A stretch of 64,000 nucleotides of DNA. It comes from Thermoleophilia bacterium UBA6103 (lineage in GTDB: Bacteria; Actinomycetota; Thermoleophilia; UBA2241). A program made the position numbers and the translations under genes. The DNA is taken from the NCBI GenBank assembly GCA_002423545.1, contig DIWP01000001.1, positions 205,561-269,560 on the forward strand, written 5' to 3'. The first letter of the stretch is position 1. Every line of letters begins with the position of its first letter. The notes under the pieces are model-generated. The model was not told where the DNA came from. It worked only from the letters and a program-made list of their open reading frames with translations, and searched no databases. This document shows, in pieces, positions 1 to 9,183 of this stretch.

Positions 1-1341
1 ATGGCCGGCGCCGCCTTGGGCCGCTTTGCCTGGGAGGGCGTCAAGGCCGCCGGCGACCTCGATGAGGCGCTCAACAAGAGCAAGGTCATCTTCCGGGAGT
101 CATCGAAGGCCGTCGATGACTGGGCCCAGCACTCGCAGTACGCGATCTACTTCACCCGCCAGGCTGCCAACGAGTACGCCGCCACGCTCGGCAACCTCCT
201 GCAGGGCGAGTTCACCCTCCAGGAGAAGGCGAAGATGAGCATGACGCTCACCGAGCGCGCCGCCGACCTTGCCTCGCTGCACAACACCACCGTCGAGGAG
301 GCGCTTGAGTCGATGCGCTCCGGCCTGGTCGGTGAGACCGAGCCGCTGCGCAAGTATGGCATCCAGCTCTCGGCCGCCAAGATCGAGGCCGAGGCGCTGC
401 GCCTGGGCTTGATCAAGGAAGGCCAGGCGCTCGATGAGACAGCCAAGTCGCGGGCGATCTACAGCCTCATCCTCAAGGAGTCGAACGTCGCCGCCGGCGA
501 TGCGATCAACACCCAGGACTCGCTCTCCAACAAGCTCAAGCAGGCCGAGGCCGCCTGGCATGAGATCAAGGTCGAGATCGGCACCGAGTTCTTGCCAGTG
601 ATGACCGATGCCGCCAAGCAGGGGGTGAGCTTCCTGCGGGTGATCCGGCCGATGATCCCGCTGCTCATCAAGGGCGGCATCGCCTTCGGTGGTCTGTGGG
701 CGGCGGTCAAGGGTTACGGCATCCTCAAGGACGCTGTGGGCGCCGGCCGCGACCTGTTGGGCGCCCTGCGCCTCATCCCCGGCGTCTCCGGTCGTGCCTC
801 CGGCGCCCTGGTCGACCTCGGCGAGCGTGGCGCCAAGGGGCTGATGCCGGCGACCTCTCAGACGGGCCGCCTGCTCACTCTGCTGGGCCGGATCGGTCCA
901 GTGGCCGGCGCCGCGGCTCTGGCCATGGCCGCCATCAAGCTCACCGACATCGTGGCGCCGGAACTCGACACCAACGAGGCGGCCAAGAAGCAGGGCGTCG
1001 GCTACGGCGGCAAGAGCGCTGCGGCCTCGACCGAGGCCGAGAAGCGCCTCGAGCGCAACCGCAAGCTGCTCGAGAAGCAGAACAGTGTCAAGCCGCTCAA
1101 GTGGTCTCTCGACAAAGGCTGGTTTGCCAACGGCGGTGACTTCGTCGCCCACAGCCCGATGGTGATCGGCGTGGGCGACCGACGCGAGCGCGTGCAGATC
1201 ACGCCGCTCGATGGCAGCCGGGCCGCCGGCGGCGGTGCGCAGATCACGATCGCCTGGAGCACCTTCACCGGCAAGCCCAGCCGGCGTGAGATCGAGGGCC
1301 TCTACCGCGAGCTGTCCCGCGCCGGAGCGAGGCTCTCATGA
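1..1341 (+). CDS. Tail tape measure protein, 3' part
   Basis: This open frame begins at the window edge, so the protein is probably cut at its N-terminus; 446 residues are visible. Tape measure proteins set tail length and take part in DNA injection. Residues about 1-200 are alpha-helical, Ala/Glu/Lys rich and resemble tape-measure central regions. Residues about 215-240 and 295-315 are hydrophobic, as expected for membrane-interacting segments. The C-terminal part (HSPMVIGVGDRRERVQITP) is typical for tape-measure C-termini. Its stop overlaps the next tail gene by 4 nt, and a tail operon follows. The assignment rests on composition, context and motif, not on a database match. Confidence 0.75.
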   Translation: MAGAALGRFAWEGVKAAGDLDEALNKSKVIFRESSKAVDDWAQHSQYAIYFTRQAANEYAATLGNLLQGEFTLQEKAKMSMTLTERAADLASLHNTTVEEALESMRSGLVGETEPLRKYGIQLSAAKIEAEALRLGLIKEGQALDETAKSRAIYSLILKESNVAAGDAINTQDSLSNKLKQAEAAWHEIKVEIGTEFLPVMTDAAKQGVSFLRVIRPMIPLLIKGGIAFGGLWAAVKGYGILKDAVGAGRDLLGALRLIPGVSGRASGALVDLGERGAKGLMPATSQTGRLLTLLGRIGPVAGAAALAMAAIKLTDIVAPELDTNEAAKKQGVGYGGKSAAASTEAEKRLERNRKLLEKQNSVKPLKWSLDKGWFANGGDFVAHSPMVIGVGDRRERVQITPLDGSRAAGGGAQITIAWSTFTGKPSRREIEGLYRELSRAGARLS

Positions 1342-2525
1342 GCGTGCGTCTGCTGCTCGCCGGGAGCATCCAGCTGCGCTACCGGCGCGAGACCGACTTC
1401 GGCCGCCTGGCAGCCGAGCTGGCGCTCGCCAAGGCCGGTCACTACGGAGTGCCGAGAGCGCTCTCGATCGACCGCTCCGAGCCGCGCACGCTGCGCATCC
1501 CGATCGTCCTTGAGGGGGCTGCCACGGCTGGCATGACGGCGGCCAAGGCGATCGCCGCGCAGCTCGAGGCGATCGAGACGGCGCTGGCGGCGCCCAGCAC
1601 GCTGCAGCTCTACGACAGCGAGCCGGACGGCGTGAATGTCACCCTGCGCACCCTGCCTTCCGGCGGGGCGGCGATCGAGCGCCCGGCGATGGCCGCCAAC
1701 GGCCTCTGCCTGGCGACCCTGGAGATCGTCTGTGAGCCGTACGCCTACAGCGCTTCCCAGACGCTGCTCTCGTCCGCTACGGCGCTGCCGGGCGCGATCG
1801 ACCTCTCGGCGATGCAGGGAAGCTATGAGACGCCGCTCGAGGTCTCCTTCGCCCTGTCCAACATGACCCAGGTCATCCTCGGCCTGCTCGAGGAGCCCTA
1901 CGCCGACTGGGCCGACTGGCTCGGCGATGCCAACGAGCTTACCTGGGACTCCGGCGTGGCCGCTGCCGATGGCAACGCTGCCGGTGGCCAGGCGCGCAAG
2001 AGTTCCGCCGGTGCCCGCATGGGCGCCGCCATCCCGGTGACGAGTTTCCCGCGCGGTGAGTACGCCCTTTGGGTGCGGGCCCGCATGACGAGCGGCACGG
2101 CCCTGCTGTGGTCGAGCAGCATCGGCAGCGACAAGGCCGTGAGCGTCGCGAACACCGCCTATCGCTGGCACAACCTCGGCCGCCTGATCTGCCCCACGAG
2201 GCACACCTACGGCGCTGGCACGGCCACCACGAGCCTGTTCATCGACCCTGAGGGCAGTGCCGATGCCTGGCTTGATCGCTACGCCTTCGTGCGCGCCGCG
2301 GCCGGCTATCTGGCCTACGACGGCGATGCCTGCGACTCCATCGCTCACGACGGCCAGCACGCCTACGTCGATGGGCGCACCGACTACGAGAGCATCCGCG
2401 GCTCGGGGCTCTACGCCCTGCGCGGCAAGCTCTGCGCCCTCGTCGAGACCAACGGCGCGTCCGGTCCCTCCCTCTCACCGACCGTCGTCGTCAAGGCGAC
2501 CCCTCGAACGAATCTCTGGAGGTAA
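1338..2525 (+). CDS. Phage tail component (distal-tail-like)
   Basis: A 395-residue protein starting with an ATGA overlap with the tape measure gene. Its place right after the tape measure is where distal tail or baseplate hub components are coded in siphophages. The N-terminal 140 residues look like a beta-rich tail domain. The middle (about residues 190-330) reads like a carbohydrate-binding or jelly-roll insertion (WVRARMTSGTALLWSS, then YRWHNLGRL). No catalytic motif is visible. The exact role is inferred from gene order; it could equally be a minor tail protein. Confidence 0.6.
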   Translation: MSVRLLLAGSIQLRYRRETDFGRLAAELALAKAGHYGVPRALSIDRSEPRTLRIPIVLEGAATAGMTAAKAIAAQLEAIETALAAPSTLQLYDSEPDGVNVTLRTLPSGGAAIERPAMAANGLCLATLEIVCEPYAYSASQTLLSSATALPGAIDLSAMQGSYETPLEVSFALSNMTQVILGLLEEPYADWADWLGDANELTWDSGVAAADGNAAGGQARKSSAGARMGAAIPVTSFPRGEYALWVRARMTSGTALLWSSSIGSDKAVSVANTAYRWHNLGRLICPTRHTYGAGTATTSLFIDPEGSADAWLDRYAFVRAAAGYLAYDGDACDSIAHDGQHAYVDGRTDYESIRGSGLYALRGKLCALVETNGASGPSLSPTVVVKATPRTNLWR

Positions 2526-2529
2526 CGAG

Positions 2530-3009
2530 ATGTCCTGGTACTACAGCGGCGGCGCCGCCAACGCAGATCCCGATGCCTCGCTCGGCGGGGCGATCAGCTC
2601 CGTCGCCGTCGGCGAGAGCCTCAACGACCTCTTCGACGATGTGGGCGGCGCCGAGAGCGAGGCCGGTGACGTGGAGTACAGGTGCGTGTACTACGTGAAC
2701 GAGACCGGCGGCACGCTGGAGAACGTCCACGTCTATGTCCCTGGCCAGCCCTCCGGTGATGATTCCTTCAAGGCCGGCAAGGACCTGGCCGGCAAGAACG
2801 CGACCGCCGATACGATCGCCGATGAGGACACAGCACCCGACCCGGCCGTGACCTTTGCCACCTCCGCCGACTACGCCGCGGGCATCGACCTCGGCACGCT
2901 GGCCAACGGCGACTACCACGGCGTCTGGGTCGAGCGCACGGTGCCGTCCAGCGCCACCGCCGGCACCTCGAGCTGGACGATCAGGGCGCGCGGCGAGACG
3001 GCGAGCTAA
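2530..3009 (+). CDS. Small phage tail/baseplate protein
   Basis: A 159-residue protein. The start is the ATG preceded by a strong GGAGG Shine-Dalgarno 7 nt upstream; a longer open frame to the left overlaps the previous gene and is not used. The sequence is acidic and rich in Gly, Asp and Thr, with short beta-strand patterns (VEYRCVYYVNETGGTLENV) ending in a clear Ig-like strand pair. It is flanked by tail genes, so a structural role is likely. I do not recognise a named family. Confidence 0.55.
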   Translation: MSWYYSGGAANADPDASLGGAISSVAVGESLNDLFDDVGGAESEAGDVEYRCVYYVNETGGTLENVHVYVPGQPSGDDSFKAGKDLAGKNATADTIADEDTAPDPAVTFATSADYAAGIDLGTLANGDYHGVWVERTVPSSATAGTSSWTIRARGETAS

Positions 3010-3030
3010 GGCGCCTGAGGTAGCCTCAGC

Positions 3031-6000
3031 ATGAGCATCGCCTTCCGGGGCCACTCGCTCGGCCACAGCGGCTATGTCGCCTCGCCGTATGCGACCACCA
3101 AGCCCTCCGGTCTGGTGGCCGGCGACCTGATGCTCATGCACGTCTACTGCAGCTACTCGGGCGGTGTGACGCTGCCCGACGGCTGGACGCTGCTGCACAC
3201 AAGCTCAGGGACTTACGTCCGGGGCAAGTACGCCTATCGCTTCGCCACCCAGGCCGACGTCGATGCCTGGGACCATGAGCTGTCCTGGCTCTCCGGCAGC
3301 CACTACGCCTCGTTTCTGATCATGGCCTTCTCGGGCGTCGATGAGACGACGCCCTACGCAACGAGCGTCTGGACCTACTACGGCTCGTGGCCGAACTGGC
3401 GCGTCGATTGGAACGGTCTCGACGGCATCACCGTCGCCCTGGAGCAGCTGATCGTCCTCTCGGACATGACCGATGCCGGCAGGACGCACAGCGACTGGCG
3501 GCTCGACAAGAACAACCCGGCCAACTGGGTCGAGGGCGCCGATGAGTCGGGCGCTGCCAAGGCGTGCGGCTTCGCCTACGCCAATCCGATCGCGAGCCCG
3601 GGCAGCTACTTCAACACCGACGCGCTCTGCACGCTGAGCGGCTACTCCTACACGTTCGGCGTCGCCATCCTGCTCAACCCGGCGCCCGAGGTCGTCTATG
3701 CCGACGACGACCTCGACGGTTCTCACCGGCTGCTCGTCTGGGCCGCAGCTGACGACCTGGACGGCTCTCACCGGCTGACCGGCGTCGATGATCTCTCGGG
3801 ATCACACCGCCTGCTGGCCTGGGTCGATGACGATCTGTCAGGCAGCCACGGCGTCGGCTGGGAGAACGAGAGCCTGGCAGGCTCACACCGGGTGCTCATC
3901 TGGACGGATGAGGACCTTGACGGCTCGCATCGCGTCATGGTCTGGGCGCCGGCTGATGATCTGGCTGGCAGCCATCGCCTCATGGCCTGGGCGCCGGACG
4001 ATGAGCTTTCCGGCTCACACCGGCTCCTCGTCTGGGCAGACGACGATCTCTCCGGCACCTATGCCCTCATCCCGGCCGGCGTGCCGGCGTCCGAGCCGCC
4101 GCTGCTCTACGTGCCGCAGCTCTCGCTGCTGCTCGATGACGCCGACAGCGTGCCGCTCGACCTGATCGCCGAGGGTGCCGATCCGGCCAGCGTGCGGTTC
4201 GCTAACTCGGTCATCGGCGGCCACGGGCGTTGCAGCGTCGAGATCCCGCAGGGTCCGGCGCGGCTGTGCGTCAACGGCCTGCACCGCGGCATGGACGCCG
4301 CCCTCTTCGACCGCGGCCACAAGCTCCATGAGGGCACGGTGCTCACCGTCGCCGGCGACGATGAGGGCGGCGGCGGGGTCACGACGGTGACGATCGGCGG
4401 CCCGCTCGAGGCAGCAGATCTTGACCGTGGCTTCGAGTGGATCTGGGTCGATGCCGACTACGGCCGCTGGGAGGAGGTCGTCCCGCCTCTCGACACCGTC
4501 GAGCGCAAGTGGCTCGATGCCTACTCGACGACCCGCTGGGATCCGCAGGGCTGGTCGGACGCCCCGTGGGAGGTGCGCTGCGACGGTGAGTTGTACATCG
4601 GCACGCTGCGCGGCGCCACCTACCGCGGCGATGCCTTCTGGCGCTCCTGTCCCCGTGCGCGCCTCGCCTACGTGCTCGACCGGCGCCTGTTCAACTGGCC
4701 CTCGGGCAGCTACGAGGGCCTCGGCCAGATCATGGCCTGGCGCTTCGACTACCGCGCCGAGCTGGGTAGCTACTTCCGCCTGCGCGCCGGCGGGCTTGCC
4801 TCGCCCTGGGTCTGGACCTCACCGGGCGGCCTTGTCTGCGACGGCGGCAGCCATGCCGACAACGACGTCGATCATGCCGTCGATGCGCCCTGCATCGTCG
4901 TCGAGCTGCTCCACTACCGCCAGACCGACACCGTGGCGGCCGGCGAGCATGTGCAGATCCTCCACCCGCGCGTGCTGGTGCGCCCCGACGGGCCCGGCGC
5001 GCGCTCCTGGGCGGTCGGGGACCGGCTGCCGCGCCTCGATGAGTGCATGAGCGACGTGATGCTCGACGCCGACGGCCTGCTGGCCACCAGTGTCGAGGCA
5101 GAGCCGATCGGCGAGGAGCTTGAGGATGCCGCGGCAAGCGGCCCGACGCGCAGCGCGGCGCTCGCTCAGCTGGCCGAGTACGACGAGGACGAGGACGGCA
5201 GCGGCCAACCGCTCGAGTACGGCATCTGGGATGACGGCGTTGCGATCATCCGTCGCCGCGAGGCGGCGCCGGCCCGCCCGGATCGGTGGCTGGCGATCGA
5301 CAGCGACCGTGACGATGTCACGGTGCGCGTCGAGTACGAGGACTGCGAGGCGCCCGACTACGTCGAGGTGCGCTACGCCTACCGGCGCACCAACCTCATC
5401 CGCCACGGCTCCCCGGCGGCAGCCGGCTACTGGGAGTCGCGCGGCTGCCCCGATGGCCTGCCCTACGACTGGGCGTCCACCGGCAGCGTGGCGAAGGTCA
5501 CCGAGAGCGACGAGCTGCGCTGGCAGCTGGCCGCCGGAGCGACGATGCGCTTCCCGGCCGACGGCAGCTATCCGATCGTCCCCGACGGCCTGGCGCACGC
5601 CTACCCCAACCACGTCGCCTCGGCCGTCATCCCCCTGATCGCCCACTTCCCGCTGCGGTTTCAGTTCTGGGCCAAGGGCAGCGGCTACGTCACCGCCGTC
5701 TACCGCCTCAACAGCGACAACATGCGCGGCTCCGACACCCTGTTTGTCGGCGGCATCGGCGAGGCGATCGACGGCGACTGGGAGTTGCGCCGCACCGACT
5801 GGTATCCGGATCCGAGCAGCGCCGCCTATGAGCTGCTGTTGAGCATCATCGCCTCCGGCGGCACGCTGACCTGGCGCAACGCCCAGCTCTACTACCTCAT
5901 GCCAGACGGCATCGAACTGTCGGCCTGGTGGCCCGAGCAGCCGACCCGCGCCGATGCTTCGGTCGAGACCTACACCCTGCCCCATGCAGCGACGATCTGG

Positions 6001-6342
6001 CAGGCCCGCAACTCGGCGCGCAGGTTCTACAACTCCTTCGCCCGCGGCACTGGCAAGGGCACGATCACGGCCCGCGGCGTCCTGCACGACGTGCGCGGCC
6101 GCGAGGTGCCGGTCAGCCGCATCCGCGGTGGCTGGTGGGCGAGCATCGTCAACGATCCGCGCTGTGAGAAGTCGCTCTATGTCTCGGGTGTCTCGGACGT
6201 CGATCCCTACGCCCTGGAGGCCGAGCTGTGCATCGGTGGCGAGCAGCCGCCCTGGTCTGCGCGACCGCCACTCCATGAGCGCCGCACCTTCGGCCGCTAC
6301 GAGGACTGGCGCGGCTTCCGACCGCTGGGAGGTCGCAGATGA
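3031..6342 (+). CDS. Large phage tail protein with internal 14-residue repeats
   Basis: 1103 residues. Residues about 1-220 form a beta-rich domain of the kind seen in tail proteins. Residues about 224-350 are nine tandem units of 13-15 residues with the core D-L-(D/S/A)-G-S-H-R-(L/V). Residues from about 360 resemble tail-fibre/hub proteins with many Trp and Tyr. Position after the distal tail genes and before the lysis genes suggests a tail-tip or host-contact protein. The start has a GAGG-type ribosome site 10 nt upstream, and the stop overlaps the next gene by ATGA. Function beyond tail structural protein is inference. Confidence 0.6.
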   Translation: MSIAFRGHSLGHSGYVASPYATTKPSGLVAGDLMLMHVYCSYSGGVTLPDGWTLLHTSSGTYVRGKYAYRFATQADVDAWDHELSWLSGSHYASFLIMAFSGVDETTPYATSVWTYYGSWPNWRVDWNGLDGITVALEQLIVLSDMTDAGRTHSDWRLDKNNPANWVEGADESGAAKACGFAYANPIASPGSYFNTDALCTLSGYSYTFGVAILLNPAPEVVYADDDLDGSHRLLVWAAADDLDGSHRLTGVDDLSGSHRLLAWVDDDLSGSHGVGWENESLAGSHRVLIWTDEDLDGSHRVMVWAPADDLAGSHRLMAWAPDDELSGSHRLLVWADDDLSGTYALIPAGVPASEPPLLYVPQLSLLLDDADSVPLDLIAEGADPASVRFANSVIGGHGRCSVEIPQGPARLCVNGLHRGMDAALFDRGHKLHEGTVLTVAGDDEGGGGVTTVTIGGPLEAADLDRGFEWIWVDADYGRWEEVVPPLDTVERKWLDAYSTTRWDPQGWSDAPWEVRCDGELYIGTLRGATYRGDAFWRSCPRARLAYVLDRRLFNWPSGSYEGLGQIMAWRFDYRAELGSYFRLRAGGLASPWVWTSPGGLVCDGGSHADNDVDHAVDAPCIVVELLHYRQTDTVAAGEHVQILHPRVLVRPDGPGARSWAVGDRLPRLDECMSDVMLDADGLLATSVEAEPIGEELEDAAASGPTRSAALAQLAEYDEDEDGSGQPLEYGIWDDGVAIIRRREAAPARPDRWLAIDSDRDDVTVRVEYEDCEAPDYVEVRYAYRRTNLIRHGSPAAAGYWESRGCPDGLPYDWASTGSVAKVTESDELRWQLAAGATMRFPADGSYPIVPDGLAHAYPNHVASAVIPLIAHFPLRFQFWAKGSGYVTAVYRLNSDNMRGSDTLFVGGIGEAIDGDWELRRTDWYPDPSSAAYELLLSIIASGGTLTWRNAQLYYLMPDGIELSAWWPEQPTRADASVETYTLPHAATIWQARNSARRFYNSFARGTGKGTITARGVLHDVRGREVPVSRIRGGWWASIVNDPRCEKSLYVSGVSDVDPYALEAELCIGGEQPPWSARPPLHERRTFGRYEDWRGFRPLGGRR
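3702..4070 (+). repeat. Tandem coding repeat, nine units of about 39-45 bp
   Basis: The units encode a shared core DL-x-GSHR followed by two hydrophobic residues and W. Most units keep Ser-His-Arg; the fourth has SHG and the ninth has GTY, so the two ends of variation are visible. DNA of the units differs at many third positions, so this is an old, selected protein repeat and not a fresh slippage product. Confidence 0.85.
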
Positions 6343-6653
6343 GCAACGGTCGCATCACTAAGGCCCAGATCGAGGCGATGCTCACTGGCGATCGCCGCGA
6401 GATCGACCGCTACCTGCTGACCGCCGTGATCGAGATCCGAGACGCAGTGGAGGAGATCCCCGGCCAGATCACCAGTACCGTGGCCGCCTGCCGCGCCGAA
6501 CGCGAGGCCGAGACATCCGACGCCGAGGCCGCCGCCAGGACCGAGGTCGTCCGGCGGCAGCTCCGCACTGAGCGGCGCGCGATCATCGCCTGGACCGTGG
6601 GCATCGTCGTGCCCGTCCTGGGCCTGGTGATCGCGCTCGTCAACCTGACCTAA
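6339..6653 (+). CDS. Small coiled-coil protein with C-terminal membrane anchor (lysis-associated)
   Basis: 104 residues: a charged, helical N-terminal region of about 80 residues, rich in Glu, Arg and Ala, then one hydrophobic segment near residues 85-102 (IIAWTVGIVVPVLGLVIALV). This design resembles haemolysin-XhlA-like small phage proteins placed just upstream of endolysins. It overlaps the tail gene stop by 4 nt and lies 12 nt before the endolysin. A role in lysis or in membrane docking is inferred from design and position. Confidence 0.6.
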   Translation: MSNGRITKAQIEAMLTGDRREIDRYLLTAVIEIRDAVEEIPGQITSTVAACRAEREAETSDAEAAARTEVVRRQLRTERRAIIAWTVGIVVPVLGLVIALVNLT

Positions 6654-6665
6654 GAGAGGATTCAC

Positions 6666-7442
6666 ATGGCACGCTGGAATCTCGGTAGCAGAGAACGCGG
6701 CACCAAGGTGCGGCGCATGCAGAAGGCGCTGCGGTCCAACTCGTTCGCCAGGGCGCTCGGGCAGGGCGCCGGCTTCGACTGCGGGCCGATCGACGGCGAG
6801 ATGGGACCCAAGACCCAGGCGGCCCTGCGCGATGCCCGCCACGCCGTCGGCTTCGCCTCGCGAAAGGCGAGCGAGGCAGAGACCGACTGGGAGCTGCTGG
6901 CGATCCTCGAGAAGCGCCAGCAGCTGACGAGCAAGCAGCGCGAGCGTCGTGTGCGGCGCATCAAGCGCTTCCAGAACAGCGTCACCGACGAGCAGCGGCT
7001 GCTTGAGGTAGCCGACTACTGGTACGCCCACCGGGCGCAGAGCCGCTACAGCTATCCACACCACAACCTCGATCGCATGATCTGCCCGGAGTTCCCCGGC
7101 GTGGCGCCCTGGACCGACTGCTCGGGCATGATCCGCTGCCAGTGGTGGCAGCTCAACCAGATGCAGCCTGGTCGCTGGCCGGATCCGGCGCGCGCCGACT
7201 ACGCCGTTTGGGGCAACTCTGACAGCTTCATCCTCAACGCGCGCAACTTCGGCAAGTTCATCTCGCTCGGCCAGGAGAGGTGCGGGGACATCGCCTGCTA
7301 CGTCGGCGGGGTCGGTCATGCCGAGCTGGTGGTGGCGCGAGGTCGCGTGCTGACCAACGGCTCGGAGGCTGGACCCTACTACCGGCCGATCGCGCAGCAC
7401 TCGGGCAAGCTCTACATCTGCCGGCTGGCGCCGTTTGTGTGA
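6666..7442 (+). CDS. Endolysin: peptidoglycan-binding domain plus NlpC/P60-like amidase/peptidase
   Basis: 258 residues. Residues about 5-60 match a peptidoglycan-binding type 1 fold (GTKVRRMQKAL, then CGPIDGEMGPKTQAAL). Residues about 110-258 look like a papain-like NlpC/P60 or CHAP hydrolase: WTDCSGMIRCQWW holds the probable nucleophile Cys near residue 154, and GHAELVV supplies the His. It would cut cell-wall peptides at the end of infection. An AGAGG-type ribosome site precedes the ATG. The holin is not next door but lies 9.7 kb to the right, behind the cargo block. Confidence 0.85.
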   Translation: MARWNLGSRERGTKVRRMQKALRSNSFARALGQGAGFDCGPIDGEMGPKTQAALRDARHAVGFASRKASEAETDWELLAILEKRQQLTSKQRERRVRRIKRFQNSVTDEQRLLEVADYWYAHRAQSRYSYPHHNLDRMICPEFPGVAPWTDCSGMIRCQWWQLNQMQPGRWPDPARADYAVWGNSDSFILNARNFGKFISLGQERCGDIACYVGGVGHAELVVARGRVLTNGSEAGPYYRPIAQHSGKLYICRLAPFV

Positions 7443-7644
7443 ATGAGTGCCGAGACGGCAGGCGCACCGCGCCGGTGCAGGCGATGGCCGATGGGATCAC
7501 GCCGTCGGTGAGGTGAGGGCACGGCAATTCCGTGTCGAATACCCATCACGGCGTCGGTCCATCCGACCGAGCTTGGGTCTAGACTAGGAGTAGGCGCATC
7601 GAACGAAGGGTTGGACCGGCATCAGCGGCTGGGGGTGGGAAACC

Positions 7645-8109
7645 ATGACGGACAGCACCGGCAAGATGGGCGAGTGCATACTGTTCACGATTGGATACCA
7701 AGGGGCTACCCCGGACTCATTCGTGGGCGCGCTGCTCGACCATGGGGTACAGCGAGTTGTTGACGTCCGTCTTCGCCCATTCAGCCGGAAAAAGGGGTTC
7801 TCTGGCGTCGCTCTCTTCGAGACTATGAGGAAGGCCGGTATCGAGTATGAGCATCGGCCCGCTTTGGGCAATCCGGTTGCTGTCCAGCAGTTGTACAAGT
7901 CTGGTCGCGTCGAGGAGGGCCGGAGGCAATTCCGGGCGGTGTTGGAGAACGGCTCCAGCGGCGACGTTGATGATCTCGCGGGGCTATCGACACGCCATGT
8001 GACTGCGGTCATGTGCCTGGAGAAGGATGCGGCATGTTGCCACAGGTCAGTCGTGGCAGAGGCAGTCGCAGAACGACTCGGCGGAGCGCTGATCGTAGAG
8101 CACCTCTAG
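7645..8109 (+). CDS. DUF488 family protein
   Basis: 154 residues with the hallmarks of DUF488: TIGYQG at the N-terminus, DVRLRPFSRKKGFS in the middle, and CLEKDAACCHRSVVAE near the C-terminus. The family's reaction is unproven; members are often found near DNA-modification or defence genes. It is the first gene of the cargo block after the endolysin and has its own ATG after a 202-bp gap. Its stop overlaps the stop of the convergent neighbour by a few bases. Function here is unknown; a nucleic-acid-related role is an inference from neighbourhood. Confidence 0.8.
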   Translation: MTDSTGKMGECILFTIGYQGATPDSFVGALLDHGVQRVVDVRLRPFSRKKGFSGVALFETMRKAGIEYEHRPALGNPVAVQQLYKSGRVEEGRRQFRAVLENGSSGDVDDLAGLSTRHVTAVMCLEKDAACCHRSVVAEAVAERLGGALIVEHL

Positions 8110-8885
8110 ATCTTCATCGGCCAGAAGACCCCGAGAATCAGAAACGCCTCGGGGTGCAGATGCATGTTGCCCGCAAAGAACGCCGTGTCACGTTTCGGGT
8201 CGCACATCTGCTCGAAGTACTTCTGCTTGATCTTCGCCCTCAGTGTCGCTTCGTCTGGGTAGCGAGAACGCCAGTTTCGATAGCTCTCAGCGATCTCCCA
8301 GTCAACGATCGACTGTTCGTGACCACGGCACTGCGGATCGCTGCACCGGTAGCGGTACTTGAAGCGACATGGGATCTTCTCCAGAACGCCCTTGTTCGGG
8401 AAGAAGAGGCTGCTCTGTGATGCCTTGCCGGACTGACCGGGCTTCCACTCGTCGGTATCGTCCTCGATCACAAGATCAGTGACCTCGGCCGGACGAAACA
8501 CGCCCAAAGACGTGCCATCCACACGCTGTTGCTGCTGTAGCTGACACATCGAGTCGATTAGAAGGGGCTCCACGACAGGTCTTCGTTTCGGCCAAGGGCC
8601 GCCGGGGGGCAAGCGCTTCCCTTGGAGAATCTGAAGGCTGTCGAGGTTCGGTCGTACGCTCTCTGGCCTGGAGTCGGTGGATGAGTCGACCTCGATCTCG
8701 ATGATGTCGTACTTGCTGAAGCGCTGGTCGAAGTGCAACTCTCGGAATGGGACAGGCCAGAGGCGCACCCAACTGTAGGGCTCGACGTCGATTCGAATCC
8801 CGGCGACACACACCACTTCGCCATACTTGTTGCTGATCGCCGGATAGGCCTTGACGGTGATGACCATGCGGATGCGCTCGCTCAC
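8106..8885 (-). CDS. Conserved hypothetical protein convergent with DUF488
   Basis: 259 residues from a GTG start preceded by GGAGGT at 6 nt spacing. The N-terminal third is beta-rich with VTVKAYPAISNKYGEVVC and VRLWPVPFRELHFD; a central YRYRCSDPQC-x6-H pattern may bind metal; the C-terminus has MHLHPEAFLILGVFW. I do not recognise a named family. It converges on the DUF488 gene with overlapping stop codons, so the two are likely inherited as a unit. A role in DNA modification, repair or defence is only suggested by context. Confidence 0.6.
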   Translation of the reverse strand: MSERIRMVITVKAYPAISNKYGEVVCVAGIRIDVEPYSWVRLWPVPFRELHFDQRFSKYDIIEIEVDSSTDSRPESVRPNLDSLQILQGKRLPPGGPWPKRRPVVEPLLIDSMCQLQQQQRVDGTSLGVFRPAEVTDLVIEDDTDEWKPGQSGKASQSSLFFPNKGVLEKIPCRFKYRYRCSDPQCRGHEQSIVDWEIAESYRNWRSRYPDEATLRAKIKQKYFEQMCDPKRDTAFFAGNMHLHPEAFLILGVFWPMKI

Positions 8886-9183
8886 CGCATTACCTCCTAC
8901 GAAACTGAGATTCGTATGAGATTCTTGACGGGATGGCGGAGCCCTTGTTGGCTGGCATCCGAGCGAAACTCACACTCCACGCCTTCTCATCCGGGCTAAG
9001 AGCAGCGTTTGTACCGGGCCGGCCACCGACACCGGAGCAATCCCTTCAGTCAGAACGTCCGGCCCGGGGGCATCATCGCCGGTCGTGCGGACGGGGGCAA
9101 GGGTGACAATCAGGGTGAGGGGTTGACGTTCACGTAGGGCACTGCCCTTTCCGCCGTCCGACCGGAGTGGTAGCCTCGGCGTC

